The notes beneath the pieces were generated by a model. That model was not told where the DNA came from. It saw only the letters and a program-made list of their open reading frames with translations, and did no database searches. Shown in pieces: positions 8,069-17,524 of a DNA stretch of 42,406 nt (position 1 is the stretch's first letter; each line of letters starts with the position of its first letter). The stretch is taken from assembly GCA_009908325.1 (NCBI GenBank), contig JAAAPI010000103.1, positions 1-42,406 on the forward strand, written 5' to 3'. This DNA comes from Verrucomicrobiota bacterium. Lineage in GTDB: Bacteria > Verrucomicrobiota > Verrucomicrobiia > Opitutales > Coraliomargaritaceae. Position numbers and translations under genes: made by a program.

Positions 8069-9379
8069 ATGGCTGGAAGAATTTTAGTATTAGACGACGA
8101 AGAGAACTATGCGGAGATGCTGCAGGATCTTCTGCTCGAGCACGGTTACCGCGTCGACATGGCGACACGCCCGGAACGGGCGCTGGCACAATTGGAGGAA
8201 ATCCCCTACGATTTGGTCATTTCCGACTATAAAATGCCGGTAATGGACGGGGCGGATCTGCTCAAGAAATCCCGCGAGCTCTACCCGGGCTTACCTTTTA
8301 TACTGGTTTCCGGGCTGATGAATACCCCCGAATTGGTCAAAGTATCAAACATGGGTGTCACATTGGTCATGGAAAAACCACTGGATACGCAGGCCTTTCT
8401 CGACCAGGTCTCGCGCTTCTCATCACCTCTGACCGACGAAGAGCGGGAGCAACTTGCCGGGGAGGGTCAAGTCGAACATAGCCAAGCCGTTGTACCCGAT
8501 TTCCCCAGCGAGCCACGTTTTTTCAGTGCTCAAAATCTTTCGGCCAGTCGATTTCTGGGGGTGTTATGGACGATTGCGCGGAAGAGGCGGGCGATTTTCA
8601 TAATGGAACCGCAGGGTAGTGATGTCGAGCTAGTGCTGAAGGACCTGTCAAACTGGCGGGGAAACGATGACAAGCTGATGGCCGAATTCGGCCTGCCCGA
8701 AACGGTGGAAGGCGGTCTGGAAAAGATGCGGGAGGTGCTGGCCGACAGCGAAAAAAGCCGCGTTATTATTATCCGGCTGGAGTCACTTTCGCAGATTCCT
8801 CAAGCCCGGGACTTAAGCGATGCGGTGCGGGACAAAATCGAAGGAGAAGACTCCATACAGATTGCTTACTTGATAAACGGTGGCGTTGAGCAGGTAGCTG
8901 AATTCAATGAGCTTACGGGCAACGATGGGGTTGTTCTTCCTGGGATGCGTGGACGCCCGAGTGATGTGGCGGCATACGCCCGGCGGTTTGCCCGTATTGC
9001 AACGGATCGCGCCGAACAGAAGCTCAGTGCTGAATTCACGGCAGAGGCAGGGCTCGCGTTGCTTTCCTACGAATGGCCGGAGAATTATACGGAAATAAAA
9101 CGAGTCATTCGGAGGGCGGTGCAGATGACCGGTGACGCTCCGATTGGACCGGAAGTCCTGAAAGAGGCCCTTGGGAATAAGGGGAATCCCCGCGATGAGT
9201 CGCGTCCGCTCGCTTCTTTGCTAAAAGCCCAGCAAAACCACTTTTTGAAAAACCTTCTGGCGGAACAGGGACTAAGCCTCAACGATATTTGCGAAGCCCT
9301 GAATCTGGATACCGTACTTCAGAGTTCAGATGAAATCGATAATCTAGCCCCGCAGATTAATAGTAACGGCAAACTGTAG
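8069..9379 (+). CDS. Second response regulator, more strongly degenerate NtrC-like protein
   Basis: A 436-residue paralogue of the preceding gene. REC domain residues fall at the same numbers: D9/D10, D53 (ISDYKMPVMD), S81 and K103, so phosphorylation is expected. The AAA+ part is barely recognisable: EPQGSDVE (180-187) occupies the Walker A place with Val186 for lysine, the Walker B zone reads VIIIRLES, LPGMRGRPSDV (290-300) stands for the LPPLRERPEDI segment and YEWPENYTEIKRVI (334-347) for WPGNVREL. The tail (about 391-418, FLKNLLAEQGLSLNDICEAL) is a weak relative of the Fis helix-turn-helix. No GAFTGA. It sits 35 bases after its paralogue and 52 before the GspE/PilB ATPase. Duplication followed by loss of ATPase function is the simplest reading; the partner kinase is not in the window. 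Confidence 0.8.
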   Translation: MAGRILVLDDEENYAEMLQDLLLEHGYRVDMATRPERALAQLEEIPYDLVISDYKMPVMDGADLLKKSRELYPGLPFILVSGLMNTPELVKVSNMGVTLVMEKPLDTQAFLDQVSRFSSPLTDEEREQLAGEGQVEHSQAVVPDFPSEPRFFSAQNLSASRFLGVLWTIARKRRAIFIMEPQGSDVELVLKDLSNWRGNDDKLMAEFGLPETVEGGLEKMREVLADSEKSRVIIIRLESLSQIPQARDLSDAVRDKIEGEDSIQIAYLINGGVEQVAEFNELTGNDGVVLPGMRGRPSDVAAYARRFARIATDRAEQKLSAEFTAEAGLALLSYEWPENYTEIKRVIRRAVQMTGDAPIGPEVLKEALGNKGNPRDESRPLASLLKAQQNHFLKNLLAEQGLSLNDICEALNLDTVLQSSDEIDNLAPQINSNGKL

Positions 9380-9431
9380 GCATTCGTCCTCTTCCGTGTT
9401 TAAAATCAATCGAACCTCGTCTCAATAACTT

Positions 9432-11216
9432 ATGGCACTTGCCCGCATCCAAACCTCGATTCTGGAAAATCTGCGCTTAGTCGGCCATTTATCTGATGAG
9501 CAGTTTAAGGAGATAACTGCGACCGATGAGGAGATGTCCGGTGAAGCGCTGGAGAAATTACTGGGGACCGAGTATAAGATTTCGCAGTTCCAGTTGCTCA
9601 TCGCCAAAAGCAAGGCGTGCGATCTAAGGCCGATCAATGTCAGGCACTGCGTGGTCACAGAGACGACGTATGCCAAGCTGGACAAAGAGTTTTGCCAAAA
9701 GCACGGAGTCCTTCCACTCGGTTTAGCCGAAGACTATATCATCATTGCAATCAGCAATCCCTTCGATCTCCGGGTTGTGACGGAAGTGCAGAAAAGCACC
9801 GGGATGAAAGTTTCCATTCTACTCGGTTTGGCCAGCGAAATAGATAAGCTGATTGAGCAAGATGAAGATCATCAGTCGGCTGGGTTCGGGGATGTGGTGG
9901 AGGCACTTGGCGAGAAGTTTGTGTCCGAGGATGATTTGGATGAGGAAGATTTTTCAGACGAAGAATCCGGTCCGGTCATTCAGCTCGCCAACCGTATTAT
10001 CGAGGAGGCTTACTATGCCGGTGCGAGTGACATCCACATCGAACCTTTCGAAAACCAGACTCGGGTGCGGGTGAGGGTCGATGGCGTCATGACAGAACGG
10101 CTGACTATTCCGTCGGCTGCTTCCGGTGCATTGCTGGCCCGGCTCAAGGTAATGGCGCAACTGGACATTGCGGAAAAGCGGAAACCGCAGGACGGTCGAA
10201 TCATTTTCAAGCAATATAACAAACGCGGGATCGACATCGACTTGCGGGTTGCCACGGCCCCACTCAACCATGGCGAGGGCATCGTCATGCGTATTCTGGA
10301 CAAGCAGAAGAGTACTCTGCCGCTGCCTGCGTTGGGCTTTTCGGACCGTAATCTGGGGCTTTACCGGGAGTTGATTAAGCGCTCCTACGGCATGATCCTG
10401 CACTGTGGACCGACCGGTTCCGGTAAATCGATGACGCTTTACTCGGCTCTCGGAGAGATTAATTCGCCGGAGATTTGTATCCGCACCGCGGAGGATCCGA
10501 TCGAGTATACGCTGGACGGTTTACTGCAAATGCAGATGCAGCGCAAGATCGGCTTAACGTTTGCGTCGGCGCTGCGGTCGTTTTTGCGTCAGGATCCGGA
10601 TGTTATCCTCGTCGGAGAGATTCGTGACCGGGAGACGGCGGGCATCGCGGTGGAAGCCGCCTTAACGGGGCACCTTCTCTTTAGCACACTGCACACGAAT
10701 GATGCGCCGACAACGGTTTCGCGTCTGACCGAGATGGGGATTGAGCCCTTCATGATTTCCGCTTCCTTGATCTGCGTCTGCGCGCAGCGGCTTATGCGCC
10801 GCGTCTGTAAATCCTGCCAGCAGAAATACCAGCAAGAGGGCAACGAAGCAGAGATTATGCAGCGGGCCCTCGGTTGGACGGGTCGAGTGCCGGGTGCTGC
10901 CGAAGACGGTTGTCCGGCCTGCGGTGGAAACGGCTACAAGGGCCGCGTCGGTATCCATGAATTGATGGCCACGAGTGAGGAGATGGTCAAAGGGATTAAC
11001 GCTGGAGTAGAAGCGGCGACCATAAAACAGATTGCCATGCGCAATGGTATGATGACTCTCCACCAGGACAGTATGTTGAAGGTGAAAGAGGGGGTGACCA
11101 CAATGGAAGAAGCGCTCGGCACTGTGCCGCCTGATATGGAGGCTTACGAAGTTGACCATAACGTGGTCGAACCAAAAGCGAAGAAGAAAAAAGCCGCCGA
11201 GAAAGCCGATGCCTAA
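9432..11216 (+). CDS. GspE/PilB-type secretion or pilus assembly ATPase
   Basis: A 594-residue AAA+-like motor that powers type IV pilus or type II secretion assembly at the inner membrane. The N-terminal part (about 1-150) is a T2SSE-N/MshEN region. The catalytic part has Walker A GPTGSGKS (326-333), Asp-box EDPIEYTL, Walker [14 protein letters not shown] (about 389-401) and His-box [17 protein letters not shown] tetracysteine zinc site is present: C459xxC462 and C494xxC497. Residues 160-180 form a highly acidic linker, and the C-terminus ends in a Lys/Ala-rich tail ([13 protein letters not shown]). No platform protein (PilC/GspF), pilin or secretin gene is in the window, so pilus versus secretion cannot be decided. 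It is last in a run with two degenerate NtrC-like regulators, and its end overlaps the converging cupin gene by 4 bases. Confidence 0.92.
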   Translation: MALARIQTSILENLRLVGHLSDEQFKEITATDEEMSGEALEKLLGTEYKISQFQLLIAKSKACDLRPINVRHCVVTETTYAKLDKEFCQKHGVLPLGLAEDYIIIAISNPFDLRVVTEVQKSTGMKVSILLGLASEIDKLIEQDEDHQSAGFGDVVEALGEKFVSEDDLDEEDFSDEESGPVIQLANRIIEEAYYAGASDIHIEPFENQTRVRVRVDGVMTERLTIPSAASGALLARLKVMAQLDIAEKRKPQDGRIIFKQYNKRGIDIDLRVATAPLNHGEGIVMRILDKQKSTLPLPALGFSDRNLGLYRELIKRSYGMILHCGPTGSGKSMTLYSALGEINSPEICIRTAEDPIEYTLDGLLQMQMQRKIGLTFASALRSFLRQDPDVILVGEIRDRETAGIAVEAALTGHLLFSTLHTNDAPTTVSRLTEMGIEPFMISASLICVCAQRLMRRVCKSCQQKYQQEGNEAEIMQRALGWTGRVPGAAEDGCPACGGNGYKGRVGIHELMATSEEMVKGINAGVEAATIKQIAMRNGMMTLHQDSMLKVKEGVTTMEEALGTVPPDMEAYEVDHNVVEPKAKKKKAAEKADA

Positions 11217-11584
11217 GCGTCTGCGGTATCGGAAGTGTCCGTGGTGGCGACAAGCGCCCCGAGGAAAACAAGCTCAGTCTCGCCGGTATTCTTGATAGCT
11301 TGCGACTCACCGTCGCGGGTGATTTGCAGCGTGCCCGGGGTAAAGGAGTGCTCCACGCCGTTGTCGACAACGATGCCGGTTCCGGCGATGCAGTAATAGA
11401 AATCTTCGTCGCCATCATGCGAGTGCTCTCCTATACTGGCCCCCGGCTCCAGACGCACGAGCCCCATGCTCTTAATGGCGCTTCCGGGGAATAAATCGAG
11501 GAGCTTGTGCGCGGAAACCATGCCGTTTCCGCCCCGCACGCCTTCGGCAACTTCGGGCATGATTTTGTGCACATTCGTGATCAT
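11213..11584 (-). CDS. Small cupin-domain protein
   Basis: A single-domain cupin of 123 residues. The first metal motif is [19 protein letters not shown], with ligand candidates H54, H56 and E60, followed by the second motif region with [11 protein letters not shown] (Pro-Gly turn) and a hydrophobic strand LVFLGALVA. Such proteins range from sugar-binding to small metal-dependent enzymes, and nothing here fixes the substrate. The start ATG 11584 gives a normal N-terminus ([12 protein letters not shown]). It converges with and overlaps the GspE/PilB ATPase gene by 4 bases and is followed upstream by another minus-strand gene 22 bases away, perhaps on one transcript. Confidence 0.8.
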   Translation of the reverse strand: MITNVHKIMPEVAEGVRGGNGMVSAHKLLDLFPGSAIKSMGLVRLEPGASIGEHSHDGDEDFYYCIAGTGIVVDNGVEHSFTPGTLQITRDGESQAIKNTGETELVFLGALVATTDTSDTADA

Positions 11585-11606
11585 TGGTTATACGCTCGTT
11601 TGCTGA

Positions 11607-12410
11607 TTATTTCGTGAAGTGTAGGCCAAGTGGTGTCTTTGCGGAATGGCCTTTCGAAAGCTTATTGTGATTGAATTGGAGATTCGAAGTGTCCGCGTCA
11701 TCATCGCATTGTGGGTTGGATCCATTCGAATGTATGGTCACCGTTGGCGGTCGGTAGTAAACCGGATAGTGACGAGCCCTTGTGGTATGCGTGCGAACGC
11801 CGAAACTGGCACGGTTGCGGAGCCGCTCCGTTTCCTCGCGCAGTTTTTCGGTTTCCAGACGCGCCGCCGCCGCTTCACGCTCGGCCTGGGCTACGCGGGT
11901 CTCCAGATCGGAAATGCGTTCTTCCCTGCGCAGCTGGGCGAGCTCGGTCTCGTAGCTCTGAAGCGCGGTGGCAAGTTGATCGGAAACGTCAACACTCGGA
12001 AAACGTGCTTGGAAGCGACGCCAGAAATCAACCCGGTCTTTGGCCGGTAGGCTGGCAAAAGCCTGGCTTTGCATTTTCTCGGTTTTGAGGGCCTGCCCCT
12101 CTTCCCGTTGTCTGGCCGCCCGTTGTTCCTGTTCGGCTTGCCATTCCTCACGTTCAATGCGTCGCCGTTCTTGCTCAGCCAGATATGCCTCCTCATCCAT
12201 CAGCTCAAAATCACTGACCACGCCCGCTTTCATCGTTACCTCCCCTTGCGGATAGAGGTAGAGGGTCTTCTTTGATAACTTGATCGTGCCGATCGGCTCG
12301 CCGAGGGCATCAATAACCTGCTCGGCGGTGAATTTCTTTTCAATGGTAGCCGCACCGGCGCAAACTGATCCGCTGAAAAGTAGCCAAAGAATCAATGTCT
12401 CAGGTCTCAT
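11607..12410 (-). CDS. Exported coiled-coil protein with a BamE-like N-terminal segment
   Basis: A 267-residue protein of unknown function. Residues 1-20 (MRPETLILWLLFSGSVCAGA) form a signal peptide, so it is exported. Residues about 22-66 (FTAEQVIDALGEPIGTIKLS, then LYLYPQGEVTMKAGVVSDFE) recall the small SmpA/OmlA (BamE) fold, where a short helix and a glycine-flanked strand pair are typical. Residues about 75-200 are a long charged coiled coil rich in Glu, Arg and Ala, in two blocks either side of VDFWRRFQARFPSVDVSD. The C-terminal 65 residues are His/Asn/Ser-rich and look disordered. Periplasmic or outer-membrane association is inferred. It diverges from trxB across a 139-base gap. Confidence 0.65.
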   Translation of the reverse strand: MRPETLILWLLFSGSVCAGAATIEKKFTAEQVIDALGEPIGTIKLSKKTLYLYPQGEVTMKAGVVSDFELMDEEAYLAEQERRRIEREEWQAEQEQRAARQREEGQALKTEKMQSQAFASLPAKDRVDFWRRFQARFPSVDVSDQLATALQSYETELAQLRREERISDLETRVAQAEREAAAARLETEKLREETERLRNRASFGVRTHTTRARHYPVYYRPPTVTIHSNGSNPQCDDDADTSNLQFNHNKLSKGHSAKTPLGLHFTK

Positions 12411-12549
12411 AGAGGGTGACTGTTGCTGATTTTTTCTGAAAAGGCAAACCTGAGTTTACCTCGGACATAAAAACAGATTAAGGTTGAGAATAGGCGAGCG
12501 GATTACATCGTGCTTGTTTTCGAGAAAACCCAGAAACATAACCAGCATA

Positions 12550-13482
<933 letters not shown>

Positions 13483-13486
13483 GTCT

Positions 13487-13557
13487 TGAGACCTGAAACC
13501 TGAGACCTGAGAGCTTAGGGCAGAGACCTGAATATCGATGTCGGAGACTTGAGTATG
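13487..13557. repeat. Low-complexity GAGACCTGA repeat
   Basis: The gap between trxB and pdxH holds imperfect repeats of TGAGACCTGA (for example GAGACCTGAAACCTGAGACC) with a period near 10 bases. It resembles the simple repeat at 2240-2297 only in being intergenic and purine-rich. No function is visible. Confidence 0.55.
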
Positions 13558-13622
13558 CGGGCCTTGTCGCTAGCATTTTTATTACTTAAGTTTCCGGTCT
13601 CACACCTCATCCCTCGATATCC

Positions 13623-14261
13623 ATGGACCTCTCCGACCTCAGGCAAAGTTACACCAAGGGCAGTTTCGGTGAAGCCGATCTTCTCGAATCTCCGTTTGAA
13701 CAGTTTGAAAAATGGTTCCGAGAAGCGGAATCCTGCGAACTGGAGGAGCCCAATGCGATGTGCCTGGCCACGGCGGATGCCAGCGGCCAACCGTCCACAC
13801 GGGTCGTCCTGCTGAAGGATTTCTCGGAAAAGGGCCTGACTTTCTACACAAATTACGAGAGCCGTAAGGCAGCTCAAATGGATGCCAATCCGAAAGCGGC
13901 TGGGAATTTTCTCTGGCTGCCCCTGCAACGTCAGGTCAATGTGGTCGGTCGGGTGGAGCGCATCTCCAAAGCGGAGTCGCTTAAATACTTTCTGAGTCGT
14001 CCCTTTGGCAGTCAACTGGGGGCTTGGGTTTCGCCGCAGAGTCAAGTCATCACCTCCCGAAGCATTCTCGAAACCAAGCTGGACCAGATGAAGCGCAAGT
14101 TTTCCGAGGGTAAAGTGCCGCTGCCGGACAACTGGGGTGGCTATCGGATTGTTCCGGAGAGTTTCGAGTTTTGGCAGGGGCGCCCCAACCGTCTGCACGA
14201 CCGCTTTATATACCGCCTGGTGGCAGCGGGCGGTTGGAAAGCCGAACGGTTGGCCCCCTGA
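13623..14261 (+). CDS. pdxH: Pyridoxamine/pyridoxine 5'-phosphate oxidase
   Basis: FMN enzyme that oxidises PNP or PMP to pyridoxal 5'-phosphate, the last step or salvage step of vitamin B6 synthesis; a cytoplasmic dimer. The 212-residue length is typical. Visible family blocks: [20 protein letters not shown] (residues 45-64, FMN strand), [51 protein letters not shown] and the C-terminal signature [18 protein letters not shown]. Start ATG 13623 gives a normal N-terminal helix. Its stop converges on the mnmM-like gene 18 bases away. Confidence 0.96.
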   Translation: MDLSDLRQSYTKGSFGEADLLESPFEQFEKWFREAESCELEEPNAMCLATADASGQPSTRVVLLKDFSEKGLTFYTNYESRKAAQMDANPKAAGNFLWLPLQRQVNVVGRVERISKAESLKYFLSRPFGSQLGAWVSPQSQVITSRSILETKLDQMKRKFSEGKVPLPDNWGGYRIVPESFEFWQGRPNRLHDRFIYRLVAAGGWKAERLAP

Positions 14262-14279
14262 GCCGGGCTTCGATCCGAT

Positions 14280-14852
14280 CTAAAATGCGCTCAATCCTTT
14301 CTTCAGCAGCCAGAGGATGGGTGGTCGATTGCTTGTTTCCGGCACATGGTGTTCAACGCAGTCACTTGCGTCGGCCCGGCTGCGCATCCAGGCGTCAACG
14401 GCGGCCGCTTCTTCGGGGCCGCCCGGGTGGCCCCGATAGGCGGTCACGCAGAGCATTCCGCCGGAGCGCAGGAGGTCGCGGGCGCTACTCAGCGCGAGTC
14501 GCGTTTGGTCCGCAGCGGTTTTGATCGATTTGTCACCCCCGGGCAGATAGCCGAGGTTGAAAACCACCGCTGCGGCCAAGCCTGCCTTCGTTTGAACGAG
14601 GGCGTTGAGTTCTTGCGCATGGTCCCCGAGCAGCAACTCGACCCGATCAGCAAAACCCGTTGCTTCGAGCCGCTGGCCGGTAGCCGCAAGGGCCGCTTCC
14701 TGGATATCGATGGCGATGACCCGTCCATCGGCACCGACCTTCCCGGCAAGGAAACAAGTGTCGTGGCCGTTACCGGCCGTCGCATCGATGGCCAGGTCGC
14801 CGGCTTGCAGGGATTCGGCCAGTTTGGCGTGAACAATTTCCGTGAGTTTCAT
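14280..14852 (-). CDS. mnmM: YtqB/MnmM-like SAM-dependent tRNA methyltransferase
   Basis: A class I SAM methyltransferase of 190 residues. SAM-binding motif I is AIDATAGNGHDTCFLAG (residues 21-37), followed by the acidic loop VIAIDIQ, LLLGDH and the family-specific block VFNLGYLPGGDKSI (97-110), the hallmark of the YtqB family. B. subtilis YtqB (MnmM) methylates nm5s2U to mnm5s2U at the tRNA wobble position; that role is transferred by family and is not proven here. Ends RPPILWLLKKGL, typical of the family. Three bases separate it from the upstream oxidoreductase gene on the same strand, so the two are probably co-transcribed. Confidence 0.8.
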   Translation of the reverse strand: MKLTEIVHAKLAESLQAGDLAIDATAGNGHDTCFLAGKVGADGRVIAIDIQEAALAATGQRLEATGFADRVELLLGDHAQELNALVQTKAGLAAAVVFNLGYLPGGDKSIKTAADQTRLALSSARDLLRSGGMLCVTAYRGHPGGPEEAAAVDAWMRSRADASDCVEHHVPETSNRPPILWLLKKGLSAF

Positions 14853-14854
14853 GG

Positions 14855-15922
14855 TTATACAAAGCGACGTAGATCCACCTCTGCATCTATCTTCTTCTGT
14901 GCGAGTAAGTGCTCGCTGAGTTCCCGGACCATGGCGGGGGCGGTCATCGCGCCCTTGGAGCCGAGGCCGTTGAGCAGGTAAAGGCCCGCAAGATGGGGAT
15001 GAGGCCCGAGGATGGGGCGGCTGTCGGCCGTGCCGGGCCGTATGCCGGCGAGGTGGTGGATGACGTCAATCCGGTGCGGGGCGACCAAGGCCGCTTGCGC
15101 ATCGCCGAGCAGCGCGGCGCGGCTGGCTTCGGTCGGTTCCCACGAGAGGTCGGCCTCATCGTAAGTCGCGCCGATGCGGAAGCGGCCGTCCGGATAGGGC
15201 AGCAGCCACTTTTTGTGGTGAAAGAGGGTGTGGGGCAGTTGCAGACTACTGCTCTCGCAAAGCAGCGTCTCGCCTTTGGCCGGATGCAGGCCCACCCAAT
15301 CAAACCACGGGTTTTCAACGACCGCAGCTCCCTCGCAAAAGATAACCGTAGCGGCGTCGATTCCCTGATAGTGCCAAAGGCCGTCACGATTGCCCAGCGC
15401 ATCGTAGCGAAAGGTGACATCGTCATAAAGCCCTTCCCGTTTGAAGAATCGACGCAGCGCATCGACGAGCTCCGGCAAGTCGACATAGGCAGCCGACTCG
15501 ATCTCGAAGGCACCATGGGCGTCGCGAAAGAGCGGGCTCGCTTCACCGGGAGGCAGGCGATTGCCGAGCACGTTCGCATAGCGCGGGTTGCGGAGGCGGC
15601 GACCGAGGCGTTTCACATCGTCGGCATTCTGGCAAAAGCGTATCCCGGGAATCGGATGGTAAACCCCGATGCCGAGGGCGGTCTCGGTCTCGCGATAGGT
15701 GGTTTCCGCGACGGGGAGCAGACTGTCGAAATTCCATGATTTTGTCATCCAGCGCCCCGTCACCGGATTGATCACACCCGCCGCCACGCGGAAAGCGGAC
15801 GGTCGGGATGCCGAGCCGATCAAGCGGACGCGGGCACCCACGCCATGCAGACGCCAAGCCAGTAAACAACCCGCCAGCCCCGCACCGACGATGAGGTGTT
15901 GTTTTTCGGGATCTGCAGGCAT
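14855..15922 (-). CDS. DAO-family FAD-dependent oxidoreductase
   Basis: A 355-residue flavoprotein of the D-amino-acid oxidase/glycine oxidase superfamily. The N-terminal nucleotide fold is HLIVGAGLAGCLLAWRLHGV (residues 9-28); AAGVINPVTGRW follows where family members carry the flavin-contact loop; the C-terminal part has HHLAGIRPGTADSRPILGPH and LYLLNGLGSKGAMTAP, the closing FAD site. It resembles the oxidoreductase half of MnmC (the tRNA mnm5U enzyme), which would be apt beside an mnmM-like gene, but the similarity also covers other amine oxidases, so the substrate is left open. Start ATG 15922. No signal peptide. Confidence 0.78.
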   Translation of the reverse strand: MPADPEKQHLIVGAGLAGCLLAWRLHGVGARVRLIGSASRPSAFRVAAGVINPVTGRWMTKSWNFDSLLPVAETTYRETETALGIGVYHPIPGIRFCQNADDVKRLGRRLRNPRYANVLGNRLPPGEASPLFRDAHGAFEIESAAYVDLPELVDALRRFFKREGLYDDVTFRYDALGNRDGLWHYQGIDAATVIFCEGAAVVENPWFDWVGLHPAKGETLLCESSSLQLPHTLFHHKKWLLPYPDGRFRIGATYDEADLSWEPTEASRAALLGDAQAALVAPHRIDVIHHLAGIRPGTADSRPILGPHPHLAGLYLLNGLGSKGAMTAPAMVRELSEHLLAQKKIDAEVDLRRFV

Positions 15923-16006
15923 GGGTGGAAGTGAAGGGTGCTGATCGCGTCCGGCAAGGATGATTCGGTGGAATGGGAGATTTAGCGCTAAAATTATCCG
16001 GTAAGC

Positions 16007-16362
16007 TTAAAGTATTTCGTGTATTTCCCGGAAGTTGAGGGCGGTGGTGGCGTCGCTGAGTTCCTTCCTCTCCCCGTTGTAAACGAGGTAGCTGTGGGTG
16101 ACGTCGGCACCGAGTTTTTTGAATCGGCGGAGGCCTTTGAGCTGGTCGCTTTTCGTTGGCCAGGGAGCTGCAGTCGAGGGCTTGTGCGGTTCGGCCGGCG
16201 AGTAGTTTGAGGGCTTTTTCGAACAGGCTGGCATCCTTCAACTGTATGAGTTGGCGGACATCGCGTTCGACGTAAGTCTAGTAGTAATTGGCGTAGGCGA
16301 CGGCGGGCCGCTGCGCTTGCTCGTAAATGCGCACCTCGGTAATGGAAAGCGCTTTTGCGCGG
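16007..16362 (-). pseudogene. Remnant of a DUF4143-type ATPase, with stop and internal deletion
   Basis: On the minus strand, pieces typical of AAA+ ATPases with a DUF4143 domain appear in shifted frames. From about 16362 the frame reads SITEVRIYEQAQRPAVAYAN then YY and an in-frame TAG near 16280; beyond it TYVERDVRQLIQLKDASLFE and LKLLAGRTAQALDCSSLANE continue. About 50 bases later, in another frame, KSDQLKGLRRFKKLGADVTH and SYLVYNGERKEL finish the protein at 16007. In intact relatives about 150 residues separate SSLAN from the final segment, so an internal deletion is implied. The N-terminal P-loop half is absent. Dead gene; original role (often toxin-like or of unknown function) uncertain. 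Confidence 0.65.
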
Positions 16363-16561
16363 CCTCTCCGCCGGGCAGGGCCAGCGTGGCATTGAGCAGG
16401 CGCACCATTTGGCGCACTTCCGTCTAGGGAAGGCCGGAATCGTTGTTCGAGGGCGGCATGTTCGGTTGTTTAAGCCTTGTGCCGGAAAGCTCAAGCGATC
16501 TTAGAGGCCTCGCGAAGCGGTCGCAGGGGCATTTCATCTGAACGAGCGATAAGGTTGCGTG

Positions 16562-16585
16562 GCGCGTGAAACGCGCGTTGTTTTT
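16562..16585 (+). terminator. Possible orphan terminator hairpin
   Basis: GCGCGT-GAA-ACGCGC forms a perfect 6-bp stem with a 3-base loop, followed by GTTGTTTTT. The shape suits a rho-independent terminator for plus-strand transcription, but no intact plus-strand gene precedes it within the decayed region. Confidence 0.35.
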
Positions 16586-16723
16586 GAGGAGCTTGATTCG
16601 TTCTCGGCGCGCCGGTGATTTTTAGTGGTTCCGGCGCCGGGAATGAGTCGGCTATCCCGCATCAAATTCTTTTCTGATGCTGGCGTGGTGTGGTGCTGGA
16701 TTAAAGGTTCATGGTTCTGTGGT

Positions 16724-17189
16724 TCATTTCTTTGAGGAAAGTATGCTTATGGCTTTGGTGGGGGTCATTTTGCGCCGCCATGATGGGAGGCTTTCGGGCC
16801 CGGTTTTTTGTCGCTCGAACAGGCCTGAAGTGAGATTGCGCAGTGAGGCCATGATGTGTGCCTGCGCTCGTTTGGAGATGCCAGAGGCGTCTTCGCCCAT
16901 GCTGGACGTCGCGCCGGTAGTGGGAGCCGTTCTCGATGGCGTCCCAGTGTCCGCGCATGGCTTGGAGCAAGGCGGGTTCGTGGTAGGCATCCGGGTTGGC
17001 ACTGCTGACGTAGAAGGAATATTCCTGCTCTTCATTATAGACGCGCCCGCAGCGCAGGTATTGGCGTTCACGCCAGACGGGGATGAACTGTCGGCATCCG
17101 CACAGCCCAGCTTCTTCGGGGGTGACGATGTAAGCGCAGGCCTGTTGCTGGCATTGCATGGCGTCGGCGGTGACAAGGGACCCTTCCAT
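16724..17189 (-). pseudogene. Frameshifted C-terminal remnant of an ISAs1-type transposase
   Basis: The minus strand encodes the C-terminal third of an ISAs1-family DDE transposase in two frames. The first frame reads GSLVTADAMQCQQQACAYIV, then YSFYVSSANPDAY and LLQAMRGHWDAIENGSHYRR, where the family has RGHWxIEN; a frameshift near 16905 moves it to GEDASGISKRAQAHIMASLR followed by NLTSGLF. The N-terminal part with the first catalytic Asp residues is missing, and EGG/KGNQ-type segments are deleted. No terminal inverted repeats were recognised. The element is dead; it marks past transposition in this stretch. Confidence 0.75.
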
Positions 17190-17275
17190 CCTCGGGATGC
17201 TCTCTGGAAGCCTCAGAGCGAAATGTTTAGTTGGTTTTTAAAAAATTACTTCTCATCAATCGTTTACTCAATCAG

Positions 17276-17481
17276 ATGAAAGGCCCCTGGGGAATCTGGG
17301 CAGCAAGCGCCGCTTTGACTGCTCCGTGATCGGCGATATGACGAATACCGCCGCCCGCCTGGAGGGGCTGAGCAAGATGCTCGGCACCTCCGTCCTGATC
17401 TTACAGGCCATCAAAGTGGCGGGGGCAGCCTCCGTGCCCGCCGAGCCATGGCGGCCCGACATCGTGCTGGACTCCAAGTAA
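17276..17481 (+). pseudogene. C-terminal fragment of a class III adenylate/guanylate cyclase
   Basis: An open plus-strand stretch of about 67 codons reads GNLGSKRRFDCSVIGDMTNT then AARLEGLSKMLGTSVLI, the characteristic end of the class III nucleotide cyclase catalytic domain (family pattern GNIGS..R..YTVIGD.VN.AARLE). It starts abruptly after an in-frame stop at 17239 without a start codon, and the metal-binding half of the domain is absent. The tail after LILQAIKV is divergent, ending at TAA 17479-17481. Probably a truncated relic; a fusion to an unseen partner is less likely. Confidence 0.7.
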
Positions 17482-17524
17482 ACCAAGCCATGAAACTTGA
17501 GAAACTAAAACAACCGCTCCGGCG

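Noticed and set aside
9435-9450. TGGCACTTGC resembling a sigma-54 -24/-12 promoter
   Set aside because: It lies inside the start of the ATPase gene and lacks the required spacing between the GG and GC elements; similar hits elsewhere also fail on spacing.
14909-15739. Plus-strand open frame of 276 codons
   Set aside because: Shadow of the DAO-family oxidoreductase on the minus strand.
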